Source: Spizellomyces punctatus DAOM BR117 (lineage: Eukaryota; Chytridiomycota; Chytridiomycetes; Spizellomycetales; Spizellomycetaceae). From it: a DNA stretch of 64,000 nt. Below are positions 47,201 through 59,266 of this stretch, piece after piece. Location of the stretch: NCBI RefSeq assembly GCF_000182565.1, contig NW_015971537.1, positions 1,337,299 through 1,401,298 on the forward strand. The letters run 5' to 3'. Positions within the stretch are counted from its first letter, which is position 1. Each line of letters starts with the position of its first letter. The translations under genes were made by a program, and so were the position numbers. Below the pieces are notes generated by a model. That model searched no databases and was not told the origin of the DNA. It saw only the letters and a program-made list of their open reading frames with translations.

Positions 47201-48008
47201 TTGGCATGTACGCGGATTACGGCCCCGGACCGACCAAACACACATGGGGCTGCTCAATGCTATCCAAATTTCCAATCATTCGATCAACGCACCATCTTCT
47301 CCCTTCCCCAGTCGGTGAGCTCGCATGTGCCATCCATGCCACTCTCGGTAGGTATGATTCTATCTTCTCCCAAGTGGCCGAGGAAATGACCAGGTTTTGT
47401 GACAGACGTATATGGGACGGAGGTTGACGTGAGCGTATCTCACAATGGACAAGAAGAAGACTGGTTAGACAGACAACTACAGACACAGACTCTTGCTGGC
47501 ATTATGAACAATAGCCAGAATCCGTTCGTGTTCCTAGGATACGTCGTAACAGACCCAGGACATCAACACGAACTGTACCACACCTTGGTGGGAAAAGGAC
47601 GGGTCGAGGATATTGATGAAACGGATTGGGATAGGTATGAGTGGGCCTCCTGGCTTCAGGCGGTGCTCGCTAATGTATTCTCCTCTTTGCTCACTATATC
47701 CCGCACGGAATTGCAGATGGTGCCAGTATATTTTCTACCGCGGCTTAGAGCGAGTTGGATATGCACGTATAAGTCACGGCGGTATAACCGATACCGAGAT
47801 CCAGGTTGGGAAATTCGTGCTCCCGCCTGAAGGTGGGCCGCGGCCTTTGACTGTAGTTGATGAGGATGATGATGCTCGTATTCCGGAGGGACAAAGATTC
47901 CCTGAGGCATTCTGGGGAGATGGAGTAAGGGGTCATCGGTATCATGTGTTCGACGCTCCGAAGTATTGGGGTGAAATGAACGAGAATACTGAAAGGACTG
48001 ACAACTAG
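44227..48008 (+). CDS. CWH43: Cwh43: GPI-anchor ceramide remodelling protein (PGAP2-like plus PGAP2IP and EEP-like domain)
   Basis: Large fungal-type protein that swaps the lipid moiety of GPI anchors to ceramide in the ER. The N-terminal Frag1/PGAP2-like part has [33 protein letters not shown] and [21 protein letters not shown] long multi-TM middle follows ([66 protein letters not shown]). The C-terminal soluble domain resembles the endonuclease/exonuclease/phosphatase fold: [65 protein letters not shown] and [20 protein letters not shown]. About 1000 residues in a dozen exons. Fungal Cwh43 fuses parts that are two genes in animals. Confidence 0.92.
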
Positions 48009-48233
48009 CACTTGTACTCTAATTGCGTATACATTGAAAATCCGACGAAAAGTAAGGAGCTATATGCCCTCATATTAATCTCAATATTATATACCTGGCT
48101 GCCCCATCGTATTGCGTGACATATAATAAGCCGTACAACAGAAATACACACTCCTCGGGGCTCCAAAAGATAAAAGATCCAATAGAAGTTTTGCCACTCC
48201 TTCCAATCCTAATTCAGTAATTCACGGTGTGAA

Positions 48234-49972
48234 TTAGGAGGCCTTTCGACGACCTTCAGCGATCCTTGCCGCCACTAGACTTGCTTCCACCCCAGCAGCA
48301 GAATAAGTCAAAGTCGGCACACGGCGGACGACTGCCTCAGGGGGCAACACCTGGACCACAGTACCCCCTCCTCCTTTATATCTTTCATGTGCACTCCCTC
48401 CCCGACTTCCATGGCCCCGATCCACACTTTGTTCTCCAGTGTTGTTGCCATGGTCCGTTTGTGTGGGCTCTGCAGCGGAAGCGGCTAACGTCGCAGTGTC
48501 TGGTATAGCGTCAGCCGGCAGGGTGGATGGAAGGAGAAAGTCGCAGTTGTAGTGGACTATGCCTGTGTACACGCTCGTAAGTGGGTCTGAAAGCATACTA
48601 AAATAAATGAGCCTACCTAATGACGCTGAGGAAGGACTTCGGGCCATGGGAAGATGATTTGACGGGGTATGTCCAAGAAATTCATTGAAGTGGTGGATTG
48701 ACTTCTTGCGCCGTGCTGGACGAAATGGATCCGCGTCAGTAATCGTCACAGTGGAAGAAGTCGTTAGTGAGAGAACTGAACATTGATTTACCTGAGCCCA
48801 TCGCAGGAGGCCCAGAGACTTTGCGGTGTCGTCTGCGTCGACGGCGTAATAGAACAATGCTGTATGTAACACATGCAATGGCAACAGTCGCTGAAGTAAC
48901 AGCCACAATGACGACCCCCGCTAGAAAATGATGATCGGATAAGTACTGAAGCACGATTCTCAACAACAGTCGCACAATTCCTACCAGTGGATAGCTTGGG
49001 CGAGAAATTACGCTGAAACCACGATCCCACAGCCTGGGCAGCACTCACAATGTTGCTCTTAACCACCTGCCATGGCACTACGCCCAATCGATCTAATATG
49101 ATCAGGACTATCCCAGTCACGATAACCCCCCCACACAAGATTCCGATCGTCATCAGCGGGCAGAACCACCAACGCTTTCGGCGACGAGATTTGGCTTCGG
49201 ACATTTCTTGCAATAATTCCGCTGTAGACTCATTGTGGATAGGCTCGTCGAGCTGCGTGGTGACGGCCGTGACGCTTTCGGATGGACGATTGATGGAAGG
49301 TATACCTATTTCAATGTCAGAGTCCGGGGACTTCTGCATGGAAGGACCACGCTTTGTGATGCCCAAGGCAGCTGATGTTGCTTCATTCAAAACAGTACCG
49401 GACGATCCAGATCCAGACCAGCTTGGGAACAACGGTAATTGACCTGGTTCGGGAACAGACAATCGAGAGTGTCGAACGTTCTCTGCAATGTCACGGGCTG
49501 AACGCGAAGGAGCACGGTTTGCCAAACCAGCTACACGGTTTTCATCCCTTAGCGTCTTCGGATATCTGGTTGCACTTGTCCCGGCTGAGATGGATGTAAC
49601 TCGTACCCTTTCCTCGACTAATGTACTGCCAGCCAAACTCGGTGCCATTGCTGACTTTAAGGTTCCAGAATTCGTCTGAGTCTCAGCCAAGGCCAGGTCT
49701 TCCTCCCATGAAGCCATGGCTTCTTTTAATGGGGTATTATAGTGTGAGCCGAGCGAATACGCGATGCTGAGGTCCGATCCGTGCCGACGTAACGGAGTTG
49801 ATGGGGGCGGTGGGGCGGGAGGTAGACGCGGTGTGGCAAAAGACAGTTGGTAGCGAGCATTTTCACGACTGGAAGCAGTGGATGGCTGTCTTGACGGAAG
49901 GCTTGTGTTGGTTGTTGTGTTTGTTCCAAAGGCGGACGGACGACCGAGGGAATGTCCAGGAAGAAACCCCAT
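48234..49972 (-). CDS. Uncharacterised membrane protein
   Basis: Not recognised. From ATG 49972, a Ser/Pro-rich cytosolic-looking part (GTNTTTNTSLPSRQPSTASS, PPAPPPPSTPLRRHGSD) leads to a basic RRRKRWW anchor and TM1 (PLMTIGILCGGVIVTGIVLI, about residues 265-285). A later exon has TM2 (GVVIVAVTSATVAIACVTYS) followed by an RRRRRRHRK stop-transfer run. The C-terminal part is hydrophilic (HHFNEFLGHTPSN, VPTLTYSAAGVEASLVAARI). Charge pattern suggests a two-pass protein with the ends in the cytosol. The 3' exons use short introns at about 48600 and 48790. It could be a receptor-like or scaffold protein; no family fits. Confidence 0.65.
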
Positions 49973-50181
49973 ACGGTTTCTAACTACAAAAGAAAATCGC
50001 AGATATTTTACAAAAAGCTACCAAAAAGGCGTTTAAAGACTACAAGGAACGATTCCTTGCGTAGTGCCCTCTCGGGCTGTCGAAAGGGAACGAAAACGAT
50101 AAGGATGGTCGCCGAGGACCACTGTCGGTGCGAGTGGCTTAGACCCGGGCCTAGCACGTTACATAATCGTGTTTGCTCACG

Positions 50182-50189
50182 TCACGTGC
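50182..50189. promoter_or_regulatory. E-box-like site TCACGTGC
   Basis: TCACGTGC about 70 bases upstream of the tRNase Z start in the divergent promoter shared with the membrane-protein gene. Confidence 0.3.
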
Positions 50190-50257
50190 TCATCGCAAAG
50201 TGGTTCCCCGATCGACATAGCGGAGGGAACGGCTAGTTGGTCTGGAGATCGGCCTGC

Positions 50258-53200
50258 ATGCGGGCAAGAGCATTAGCACCGTGTGTCGTCGCCCGTTTCG
50301 CTCAGCTTCCCGACATTGCTGCATTCCTATCGGTTGCATATCGCTCCTGTTCGCTGCCCAAACAACGACCTCACCGATCGTTTTCCACGTCCCACACTGC
50401 GAGAATGCGGTATTATCTCCAGATCCTATCGACGAACACAGTGGACAGTAGTCCCGCTGTCCTTCTTCACTTTGACTCGCAACGTTATTTGTTTAACTGC
50501 GGCGAGGGAACTCAGCGCTTTTGTCATGAGCACAAGGTCAGGTTGGCCAAAGTCAAGAATATCTTCCTCACGCGTGTGGCTTGGGATTGTGTGGGTGGTT
50601 TGCCGGGTATGTGGTTCAACGGTTCATGCATGTCTCGCGAGAATGCAAGGAGAGATGGATAGGCTTATATACGCGGAGACCTGCTGTTGAATTTGCTGTG
50701 TGCAATATGCTAACATGATCGTCCTCCTGTATTCTTTTCAAATCAAATTGCAGGCATGCTCCTCACCCTTGCTGACGCGGGTAGTTCCTCAATGCGACTG
50801 AATGGGCCGAATAATCTTACCCACTTTATGGCCGCCACTAGGCACTTCATCTATAGGTGCTCCCCGCGTCATCGCTCTGAACCATAGTGAGACCGTGCCT
50901 AATGATTCTTATAACCAGACAATCTTTGGATCTGAGCACATTTGAGTTCCACGAAACCAAAGGAGAGCCATTTCAGGACGAAAATATCACAGTCCACCCA
51001 GTTTATCTTGCACCTGAACCAATCGTGTCACCAGAAACACAGAACGCCGCAACGAACGGTCCGGATGTGATCACTTTCAGCAGGAAACGGAAGAACGAGA
51101 GTCAAAATGATCATTTGATTTGCAAGAGAGCCTTTCTCAGACGTATGTTTCCGGTGGACCAAGGGTATCATCCTCTAAGTGATCACACTGGAACGGAGAT
51201 CACCGACGTGACGATACCTGCTGGCGAAGGGGAAACGGCTACGGTAGTAGCAATGGAAGACATAAAGGATTCGAATGAGGATGAGGTGGTTGTTCCAAGA
51301 ACCGAAATCGGACGGCTTGGGTCTGCTCGATTACCGCGGACAGAGCCTGACCACGTCGTCTTGTCCTACATTTGCCGTGGGCCAAATGTTCCTGGCAAAT
51401 TTAACCCGGTCGCTGCCCAGAAACTCGGAGTGAAACCTGGAAAGGATTTTGGTATGTAAGAAATATGAAGTTCCAGTGCCTATATGATTCACTAGCTCAC
51501 CGGTGAGAATAGGAATCCTTGCCGGGGGACAAACTGTTACAACCGCAGACGGGACTGTGGTATATCCACATATGTGCATGGGGGAGCCTCGGCCAGGGGC
51601 GGTAAGTTTATCTTTGATTGAGATTCACTCGGATTTGGCTTCACTCTATTTGATTGCAGATATTCGTCATAATCGATTGCCCCTCTCCAGCATATATCAA
51701 TGCCCTTGTAAACTCACCTGAATTTGCACCCTTCTACGATACGACAAACGGAAATCATGTTCGATGCGTAGTCCACATAACCGGGGATGGGGTCTTGTCA
51801 GATCCCCGCTATGTGGAATGGATGAACAAGTTTGGGCATCAGACACGGGTGCGTGGTTGTCATGTACCCCTTGCAACGTGGCCATGGCTGAAACATCAGG
51901 TCGTTCTCGTTGTAGCATTTTATTATCAGCCGTCGTCATAATCCAATGGGAATAAGCTACCTTGCTGCGGGGAACCTTCAGCACAAATTGAATGTTTTGG
52001 ACGCGGAGGTATTTCCTCTCCCGTATTTTACGAATGACCCTGAGGAGGATTTGAGAACAAGTGAGTCTGTCGAAACAGTGCCGCTGTGGCCACCAACTTA
52101 TACATACCCATACAGTAATGGATCTTCCGAAAGGAGCGGTAATGGCCACACCATTGACAAATTATATAATAGAGCCTGCGCCGAAAGTAGATAATTCGGA
52201 GGCACTGCGACCGTTTTTAAGAGAAGAAGTTTCAGGCCTGGCGGAACCTGATTTAATCTCGTGCATCAAGAAGGACATTGAGAGACGTCATGCCACCTCG
52301 TCTGTGGTTCCCCCAGAGAAAGATGTTACAATCATTCCTTTGGGAACCGGTGCCGCTATCCCAGGCAAATACCGAAATGGTACAGTTTTTGTTTCGACGT
52401 GAACCACTATTGATAGATGATCCTCAAGGATGCGCGATTATCTTCTTCCAGTAAGCTCAACCTTTCTCATGCTATCTTCTGGCAACGTGCTGCTCGATGC
52501 GGGTGAAGGCACGCTTGGACAGCTCTTCCGTCACTTTGGACCAGATATGATGAAAGAAGCTCTCCGAAATCTGCGGATGATTTTCGTATCGCACCTCCAT
52601 GCAGATCACCATTTAGGCGTAGTACGCATATTGAAGTATTGGGATGAGGTGAATCAATTATGGGAAGCTACACATCATGACACATGTTAAACAATATCTT
52701 TCATGTTAGGTCAGAGATTCACGCAATCCGCAACCGCTGATTATTGTTGCACCAGCCAGATACCAGATCTGGTTGGAAGAATATGCTGACTGCGAGGAAT
52801 TTGGGTTGAAACATGTGTTATTCCTTAATGCGGAGGATGTGCGATGGAATGCATCCGGTACAGATGGAAGAGACGAAGACGTCGAGAAGACGACCACGTA
52901 TGTAGTGTATGATGAACATCTGTGAAGGCACTCAGATTGACTTGAATCGACTTTAAGAATAAACACCTTGAAAAAGACACTACACCTCAAGGACATCCAC
53001 ACGGTAGGCGTACACCATTGCCCATGGGCCTACGCGCTCGTATTAGACACGGAAGCCGCAGGCAAAGTGGTGTACGTATCAATACTTGGCTTGGATGACT
53101 TGAGTCTAATTAGATTATTGCTTTTGAGCAGCTTTTCCGGTGACTGCCGTCCGTCTGAGGACTTGGTCAATGCAGGACGGGGAGCCAGTGTGGTTATTCA

Positions 53201-53570
53201 TGAGGCGACCTTGGAGGATGACAAGGTGGAAGAAGCGCTGGAAAAGCGACATTGCACAACGGGAGAAGCTATCCAGGTGGCCAAAAGGTGTGTCCAAGTG
53301 GAGCATGTTTTTACATCCCTCCAGCCGTCGAATCTGACCTTTCTCTTCAGCATGGAGGCCCAGAACTTGCTCTTGACGCATTTCTCACAACGATACCCGA
53401 AAATTCCCATACTTCCCAATGACGTGGACGATGACCTTACTCAGGTCAAAGTTGGTATCGCGTACGACCTGATGCGGGCGAAGCTCAGCAGCTTTTGGCG
53501 GTTGCCCCTCCTAGTACCGGGATTACGCGCACTATTCCCCCAGGACGACAATGATGGTGTGAACAGGTGA
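50258..53570 (+). CDS. TRZ1: Long-form tRNase Z (ELAC2/Trz1)
   Basis: Endonuclease removing the 3' trailer from tRNA precursors in nucleus and mitochondria. The inactive N-terminal metallo-beta-lactamase half has LFNCGEGTQRFCHEHKVRL, KNIFLTRVAWDCVGGLPGM and NDSYNQTIFG. The catalytic half has IPLGTGAAIPGKYRN, SSGNVLLDAGEGTLGQLFRH, the zinc motif SHLHADHHLG, GVHHCPWAYALVL and FSGDCRPSEDLVNAG, and HEATLEDDKVEEA with the late His ligand region, then LLLTHFSQRYPKIP. Two starts are possible: 50258 adds about 49 residues of Arg/Ser-rich presequence ending FSTSHTAR, and 50405 begins at the MBL domain. About ten exons. A likely nuclear/mitochondrial pair. Confidence 0.94.
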
Positions 53571-53640
53571 TGAGATGAAGATGCACACTCACTCATTGCT
53601 CGGAACCGATCTGGCGTAATATAATTCTATTTACAATAGT

Positions 53641-55540
53641 CTATCTAATTTTTTTAGCAACTAGTACCATATTTCGTGGGGAGTCAACATGGTCGAAGAG
53701 TGGGAATAACATGACACTTAAGTGCATTGGACTTTGACATGTCGCGTTATCATATTCTCCATTGTATCTTTGCCCGTCGCCCTCAGCCTCCATTAAGTTT
53801 CTCGATTTTGCATCGACATACACATCGCGCTCACCCGTCATTTCTACAATGGATAAAAAACGATCCACCAGTATCAAGCTCTCAATTGCTTCTGCGACCA
53901 TAGCCCTAAGTGTCCATACAACTGCAACTTCTTTCTCCCTATCTCTGTACTTCTCCTCGTATTCTCTCAAAACGTCGTCAGTGAGTCCCGCCTTGTCCAA
54001 ATCAATCCCTAGCTTTCGTAGAGCATGTCTTGCATATCCAATAAACCCGTTTCCGAAAGCTCCTCTGGCCAACCGTCCGATCACAATGTTTCGCGAGTCG
54101 TCGAGATCTGGAATGAGCTCCTTCTCTAGGATGATCAGCTGTAAAAGTGCGCGATAAAAATGTCTTGAAAAACTTTCTTTTGCTGCGTCTCCCTGCTGAG
54201 TCCATCGACAAGTTGCCTGACATGCCAACATCCGTGCGGTGAATCCTAGTGAGACGCCCTGTGACCAAACGTACTTGCTTAACGGAAATCCAGCACTGTG
54301 CGTTACAATTAGTCCTCTTTCACCCGTTTCGCAGAGTGGTGAGGGTGGGGCTGGCCTCCGCCGAGGCGGTGGGCTGTCCGGCAGTTGATATTTTGGGGGA
54401 ATACAAGGATCGGGCCCTTCTTCGGTAAGATGGTTGTAACAGCACCCTACCGAAACAAGAACTCTCGCGTCGCTCATCAAGAAGTGTCGTACCAGAGCGG
54501 CTGAGAGGTCTCCACAAGCATGTAAACCGCAGAGTAGCCATCTTTTAGATTCTTCCTCTATTACTCTTTCCTCTTCTGCTACCCCCGCTTGACTTTTGAC
54601 CTCGCTTAGTAGTTCATTGAACTTCTCCTCAGCCGTTACCCTTCGATTCACATGATAAACCTTGCCGATAGCTTTATCTTTGTTCTTGGGCTTTGAGAAG
54701 ATCTTCTCTATCATTCCAGATCGCCGTTTTGCTCCGCATGTTTGTATTTCATCATCGTCGACACCGATGACAGTATGGCAATAAGTATATGCTAGTACTG
54801 CATCAAGGTATCCTTGTCCAGCGCCAAGATCCATTATACACGATGATTTCGATTCAACAGCCAGGTTATTAATGAGATGGGCGAGGAGCTGCACCTCGTG
54901 TTTCTTTTTTGGTGTCATGCCGTAAGTAACCTTATTGTCTAAGTATGCCACTGTAACCTGATCGTAAGCATACATTTGCAGTTGTCAGGTCCCGTTTTTT
55001 GTCAGAAAGACTCACCTGTTCGCTCCAATTCCTTGGCGATAGGCTCACGGCTCGGATCTCGAGGTAGCGCTATTGATTTCGACAACGCAACAAATTCCTT
55101 TAAAGACTCTGGCCAGTCTTCCTATGCAAGCTGCAAGAATTAGGTTTATGACTGCAATAACCAGTCAACTACGCTCGTCTGCAGTTACCTTCACTGTGCC
55201 GTTGGCGGCTAGAGCTAGTAGATGGTCATAGGTTACACTAGCATCTTCCTTCAACAAATGCCATTCTTTCGGAAAATGGCCCGAAGACCAATAATCGTTT
55301 GTGAAGAAGTCAACAGCATGAAACTAATATTGCCCGACATCAGCTAGAAAGCCAGATCTGTACTTGGTGACTAAGATCTACCTGCCACAAATGCTGATAC
55401 GACTGCAAAAATGCTACGAGACCGTCAATATAGTCACGAACTGAGCCATATCCAGGAGGCAGTTCAATATGGTGACCCGGCATGGCTTGTAGAAGGAATT
55501 TGGGCAAAGTCAAGTTGCAAAAACTCGTCTCGACTCTCAT
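53641..55540 (-). CDS. METTL25/RRNAD1-family methyltransferase-like protein
   Basis: Putative SAM-dependent methyltransferase of the METTL25 family; substrate not established. Exon 1 gives PPGYGSVRDYIDGLVAFLQS, then FHAVDFFTNDYWSSGHFPKE and DHLLALAANG. A long last exon carries the MTPKKKHEVQLLAHLINNLA motif, the SAM-binding DLGAGQGYLDAVLAY, a DD acidic-loop residue, LLCGLHACGDLSAALVRHF with the family GLHACGDL block, SVGCCYNHLTEEG, FPLSKYV and QGVSLGFTARMLACQ. The C-terminus is LSVMLFPLFDHVDSPRNMVL. Starts at 55540 and 55483 are both possible in the same frame; the upstream ATG is used here. It is head to head with the FSIP1-like gene (104 bases between starts). Confidence 0.85.
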
Positions 55541-55544
55541 CACA

Positions 55545-55552
55545 TCACGTGC
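55545..55552. promoter_or_regulatory. E-box-like site TCACGTGC
   Basis: TCACGTGC sits between the starts of METTL25 and the FSIP1-like gene. Confidence 0.3.
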
Positions 55553-55644
55553 AGACGCGATGCTAAGCAGAGGTTGGTTACGTTATCACTTTTGGACTGT
55601 GACGATCTTTCTTCCTCTACCTTCAGTTGCCTCAAAACATATCT

Positions 55645-57866
55645 ATGGAAGAGGATCACTCTAGCAGTACCAATAGTGACAGAAGGTGCATTTGCTTGTC
55701 GATTTACTTCTACTAAACCTCTAAACTGATGTATCTATCTAGCCGTCATGACGAGGGATCTGCCAATGCTGTGCGAACGAGGACTGGCACACCTGTCAAA
55801 GTAAAAGCCTTTGTAACTAATATTGTTAACTTGCGGTAGACCTAACCAAATTTTGAAACTAGAATGTACGCCCGAACAGTGTGCGATCAGATGGGGGTCT
55901 TACACCGCTACCAGATGATGACGGTAACAACGTCATGATAAGATGTTATTCGGCGCAACTGGTGACATCCTTGTATCAATAGATGCTCCAACTATAATAC
56001 GCTCGTCTAGTCCAACGTCTCCTGTACCGTCGAGTTTTAATCGAACTCCAACCGCTCTCTTGCTGCAATCAAATTTCGACGTAAGATTCCGAATGTTAGA
56101 GCCATGTAGTCACGCCGGTCTAAAAAGTTATTTCGAAATAGGAAGAGGGCCAGGCATATACAAAGAGTTTCCATGAAGCTTGCACGGACTTCCAAGATAT
56201 GCAGCAGCCTGAGGGCGCAGTTCCCGAATCTTCACCGGAAGAAGAGGTAAGCAACAAGCCGTTAACTGGGTAACTCTACAAAAGACGTAACGAACAATTA
56301 TACAATTACAGTCAGCATTCCCACTGAGCGACACCGACGCAAAAATTCAGCAAGGCCTTCAACGTATTCGCGAGCTCGACGCCTTGCTACGACAAAAGAA
56401 TATGGTACTTGTAACATGTTGATGTGGGTGATTGTCCATTTCTCACCAATCAAATACGTAGCTGGCACGAGCGTTGACGAAAGAACGTTTGTCCCGCGAA
56501 TCCAGCGCGGCACCGCGGACAAAATCCGGACCACAAGAAAATACTCCAGCTGCAGATTCCTCTGATGATGACGATGAGGAGCTTGAGCTTAAAAGTGTCC
56601 ACTCGATGGAAACCAGAACGTTCATAACGGAACCCAAACTTGGTGCGCGAGCCAAAATTGGGATCCAAGCGTTACGAGATGGTGGGGCCAATGAGGCTGC
56701 TGGGAGCGCCGAAGGTAGGAAACCCAACGAGGGATTGAGGTTGACCATAAACTTAACGTTATGTGAAGAACCCCAGGGTCCAGTTCCACCGAAGAAAAAG
56801 GGATACAAGCAGGGCGACTTTATCCAACGTAATATTGTGGTAGGTGTTCTGAAAAATGAAATCCCTACGCCCAGACTCTTAGAACATTCTTTCAGCTAGG
56901 ACCCGAAGCACGGTATTACAGCGCAATGACAGAAGAGGAAAAGGACCGGGTTGAGAAGATCCTCAACACGGAGGATACAGAGGAAGACGCCCCGGATAAT
57001 GTATCAGTTCTTACTGATCATTCCAAGGTAGGATAGCCTTACGAGGTCCTTTGGCTTTGCAGTAACTAATAGCCGAATAGCCCAGTGTTTTCCACTTTAC
57101 GCGACCCGCTACCGCAAACACCGCCTTCTTTCCCGACACAGACGAGTTCGAGCAGTTGGTAGAAATTGACAGGTACATAGCCTTCTTTAGGGAAGTGGTA
57201 GCTTCAGAGCTGATGACGACTCTCTTACTACCAGAAAATTACAGCTCATCATTCCCGAGCCCGAATGGGAAACAAAATCAATAGTTTGGTCAACACCCGC
57301 TTCGACAAATGCATCGGGGGCCCAAACACCAATGCCTGGTCGGTTTTCCCGTCAAAGCTTTTCCTCATGCAGTGTTAGCATACGTGGTATGTCCCGTACG
57401 CTGGGAGATTGTTCTGTCTTCCAGAGATTAATATAACGATGTGAGTAGACATAACCGCGGTGATGCACGACGCAGATAATGCAAAACCGGCAGAGGTTTT
57501 GCTCAAAGATGAGCAGAAGCAATTGAAAGAGATCGATGAAAAGCTTGAGGCGCTAAGGGAGGGAGAGGCAAGGGTATCTACGCCGATTACCATGTCAGGT
57601 CATACTTACTACTGGCCTCACAGATTTTAATTTTTAGCCGATAAGTCGAGAAGATTTAGATCGGCTATTGTATGAATGCATGCGCTTCGAAGCAGAACTG
57701 AAAAGCCGCCAGTCATCGACCTGGGGTAGGTCCATAGCTATTCAAATAACGGCAGTACTTCACTCCTCCAAGAATGCTTAATCCTGCATGTCTTTTTGTA
57801 GATGTCGAATCTATATCTACTGTGTCGCGATGTTCATCTCCCCCCTTTGTGAATCAGTTTTGCTGA
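55645..57866 (+). CDS. FSIP1: FSIP1-like (fibrous sheath interacting) protein
   Basis: Coiled-coil protein of the FSIP1 family, known from sperm flagella in animals. Human-like blocks appear in order: DTDAKIQQGLQRIRELDALL (cf. LQEAIKKMKRLDKIL), GYKQGDFIQRNIV (cf. NQDFIKRNIE), EARYYSAMTEEEKDRVEKIL, TRPATANTAFFPDTDEFEQL, QLIIPEPEW, QLKEIDEKLEALREGE (cf. LREIDEKLKMM), and REDLDRLLYECM (cf. EQLKCLLDEC). At least eleven exons, the first at 55645. The last-exon junction (DVESISTVS) is in phase. The protein starts acidic and Ser-rich and has a DDDDEELELK stretch. A flagellar role in zoospores is inferred. Confidence 0.75.
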
Positions 57867-58118
57867 AAGCCCTGCTGGTTACAGATGCTATGTGTCGAAG
57901 TTGTTACAAAGACATCCTATATACCCCATTGTAGCTATAAATTTAGTTGTAAACAATCAGAGAAGATGATAGACAGGGTACAGTGAATGCAAGCTGCTTA
58001 AAAAGTGACCGCAACGGGACGGCTTGATGTTGTGTCTGATCTGGAGCTCAAAGCTCTGTAATATGTACACTTGAACAAGCACAAGCACCATTCTCCTATT
58101 AATGGTAAGATCTCTACT

Positions 58119-59132
58119 TCACTCGTCCTCTGGGGTTGCGCTTCTTTCGCGGAATCGAGGATTCTGCATGATTACGAGTTAGCGGGCGACATGACCATAC
58201 TTTGTTACCATGTTCAAACACGTACATTTCTGTCATCGTCCCGTCCCCTCTTTCCTCTGCGTGGGCCTTCATCCTCATCGTCTCTTGCTCTCTTTGGTTT
58301 ATCTATATCAAAATACATATAATGAATGGCGTCTGTCGTAGATCCGCGCTTTGAACGCTCATTGAATGGACTTACAACTTGAATCTCCAGCGTAGTATGA
58401 GGAGGCTGCTCCTTTCGGTACAGTAGTGAAACTGTCGTATGTGTCCCGCTGCCTGTTTTCTCGGGCTTCCATTTCCCGTTGTCGCGCTCCCCAGCCCCCG
58501 CGCCCCTCATCGTAGTCTTCTCGATGTTCGTCACGCACCTACATGAAATGATGAGCACGGCATATCGTCTACTTCCGTTGGCCCACCAAACCCTACCTGT
58601 CCACCGCTCCTTCCACGGCCAAAGTTCCGACCTTCTTTGTATCCTGGATCAAGATCTGTGCGGATAATTCGTTCGTCAAGCTTTGTTCCGTTGATAAACT
58701 TCATGCAGTCCATAGCATCTTGTCGGTTGTAATATCTAATGATATAATCAAGAAGTGCATGCAGCAAGAGAACTTAATAGAAAAACACAAGCGGGTCCTT
58801 CTTCAGCTTTGAACTTACTCGACAAAACAGAAACCGCACGGGGTTTTCTTAAATCGGTCCAGACCCATAATAATACGCTTGATCTCGCCGCATTTCGAGA
58901 AGAGCTCATAAATTTGCTCTTCGGTTGTATAGAATGAAAGGTTACCAATGTACAGCGTACTCGAAGCTGCTATTTCGCGTTCCCAGTCGTCGTCGGTACC
59001 CTATATCAACGCAAAACGCAAGTCAGTTAGTTAAAATCCCGCGAGTGCTTTTCGGCGATGCATGGAACACACAAGATATTTGTTGTCTTTGTAGACGGAC
59101 GGTTTTCCCAAGGACGTAACTAGGGAGGTCAT
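58119..59132 (-). CDS. CBC2: Nuclear cap-binding protein subunit 2 (CBP20)
   Basis: Small subunit of the nuclear cap-binding complex that holds the m7G cap of Pol II transcripts. The RRM is clear: [20 protein letters not shown] with RNP2, then [20 protein letters not shown] and CFV (RNP1). Cap-stacking context [18 protein letters not shown] and [20 protein letters not shown] match CBP20. A C-terminal RS/acidic tail follows ([20 protein letters not shown]) and ends [12 protein letters not shown]. Five exons or so; the last two junctions were checked (GDSSY-KPKRA and RN-NPRF). The start at 59132 is 134 bases from the NSUN start on the opposite strand. Confidence 0.95.
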
Positions 59133-59196
59133 GGTTTGAATGAGCAGATGAGTGAAACCCAACAGTCCAAGTGAAGGCTCACAGGCGAGCTAGCTT

Positions 59197-59210
59197 GTTG
59201 CCATGTCAAC
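59197..59210. promoter_or_regulatory. RFX X-box-like palindrome
   Basis: GTTGCCATGTCAAC: one mismatch from GTTGCCATGGCAAC, midway in the CBP20/NSUN divergent promoter. Confidence 0.45.
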
Positions 59211-59266
59211 GCGCAGCAAATGGATCGTCGTCGTCCTCATCCCAGATCCAGCGGAGGAAGTGCAAC

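Noticed and set aside
48443-48455. GTTGCCATGGTCC as a further X-box
   Set aside because: It lies inside coding sequence of the membrane-protein gene.
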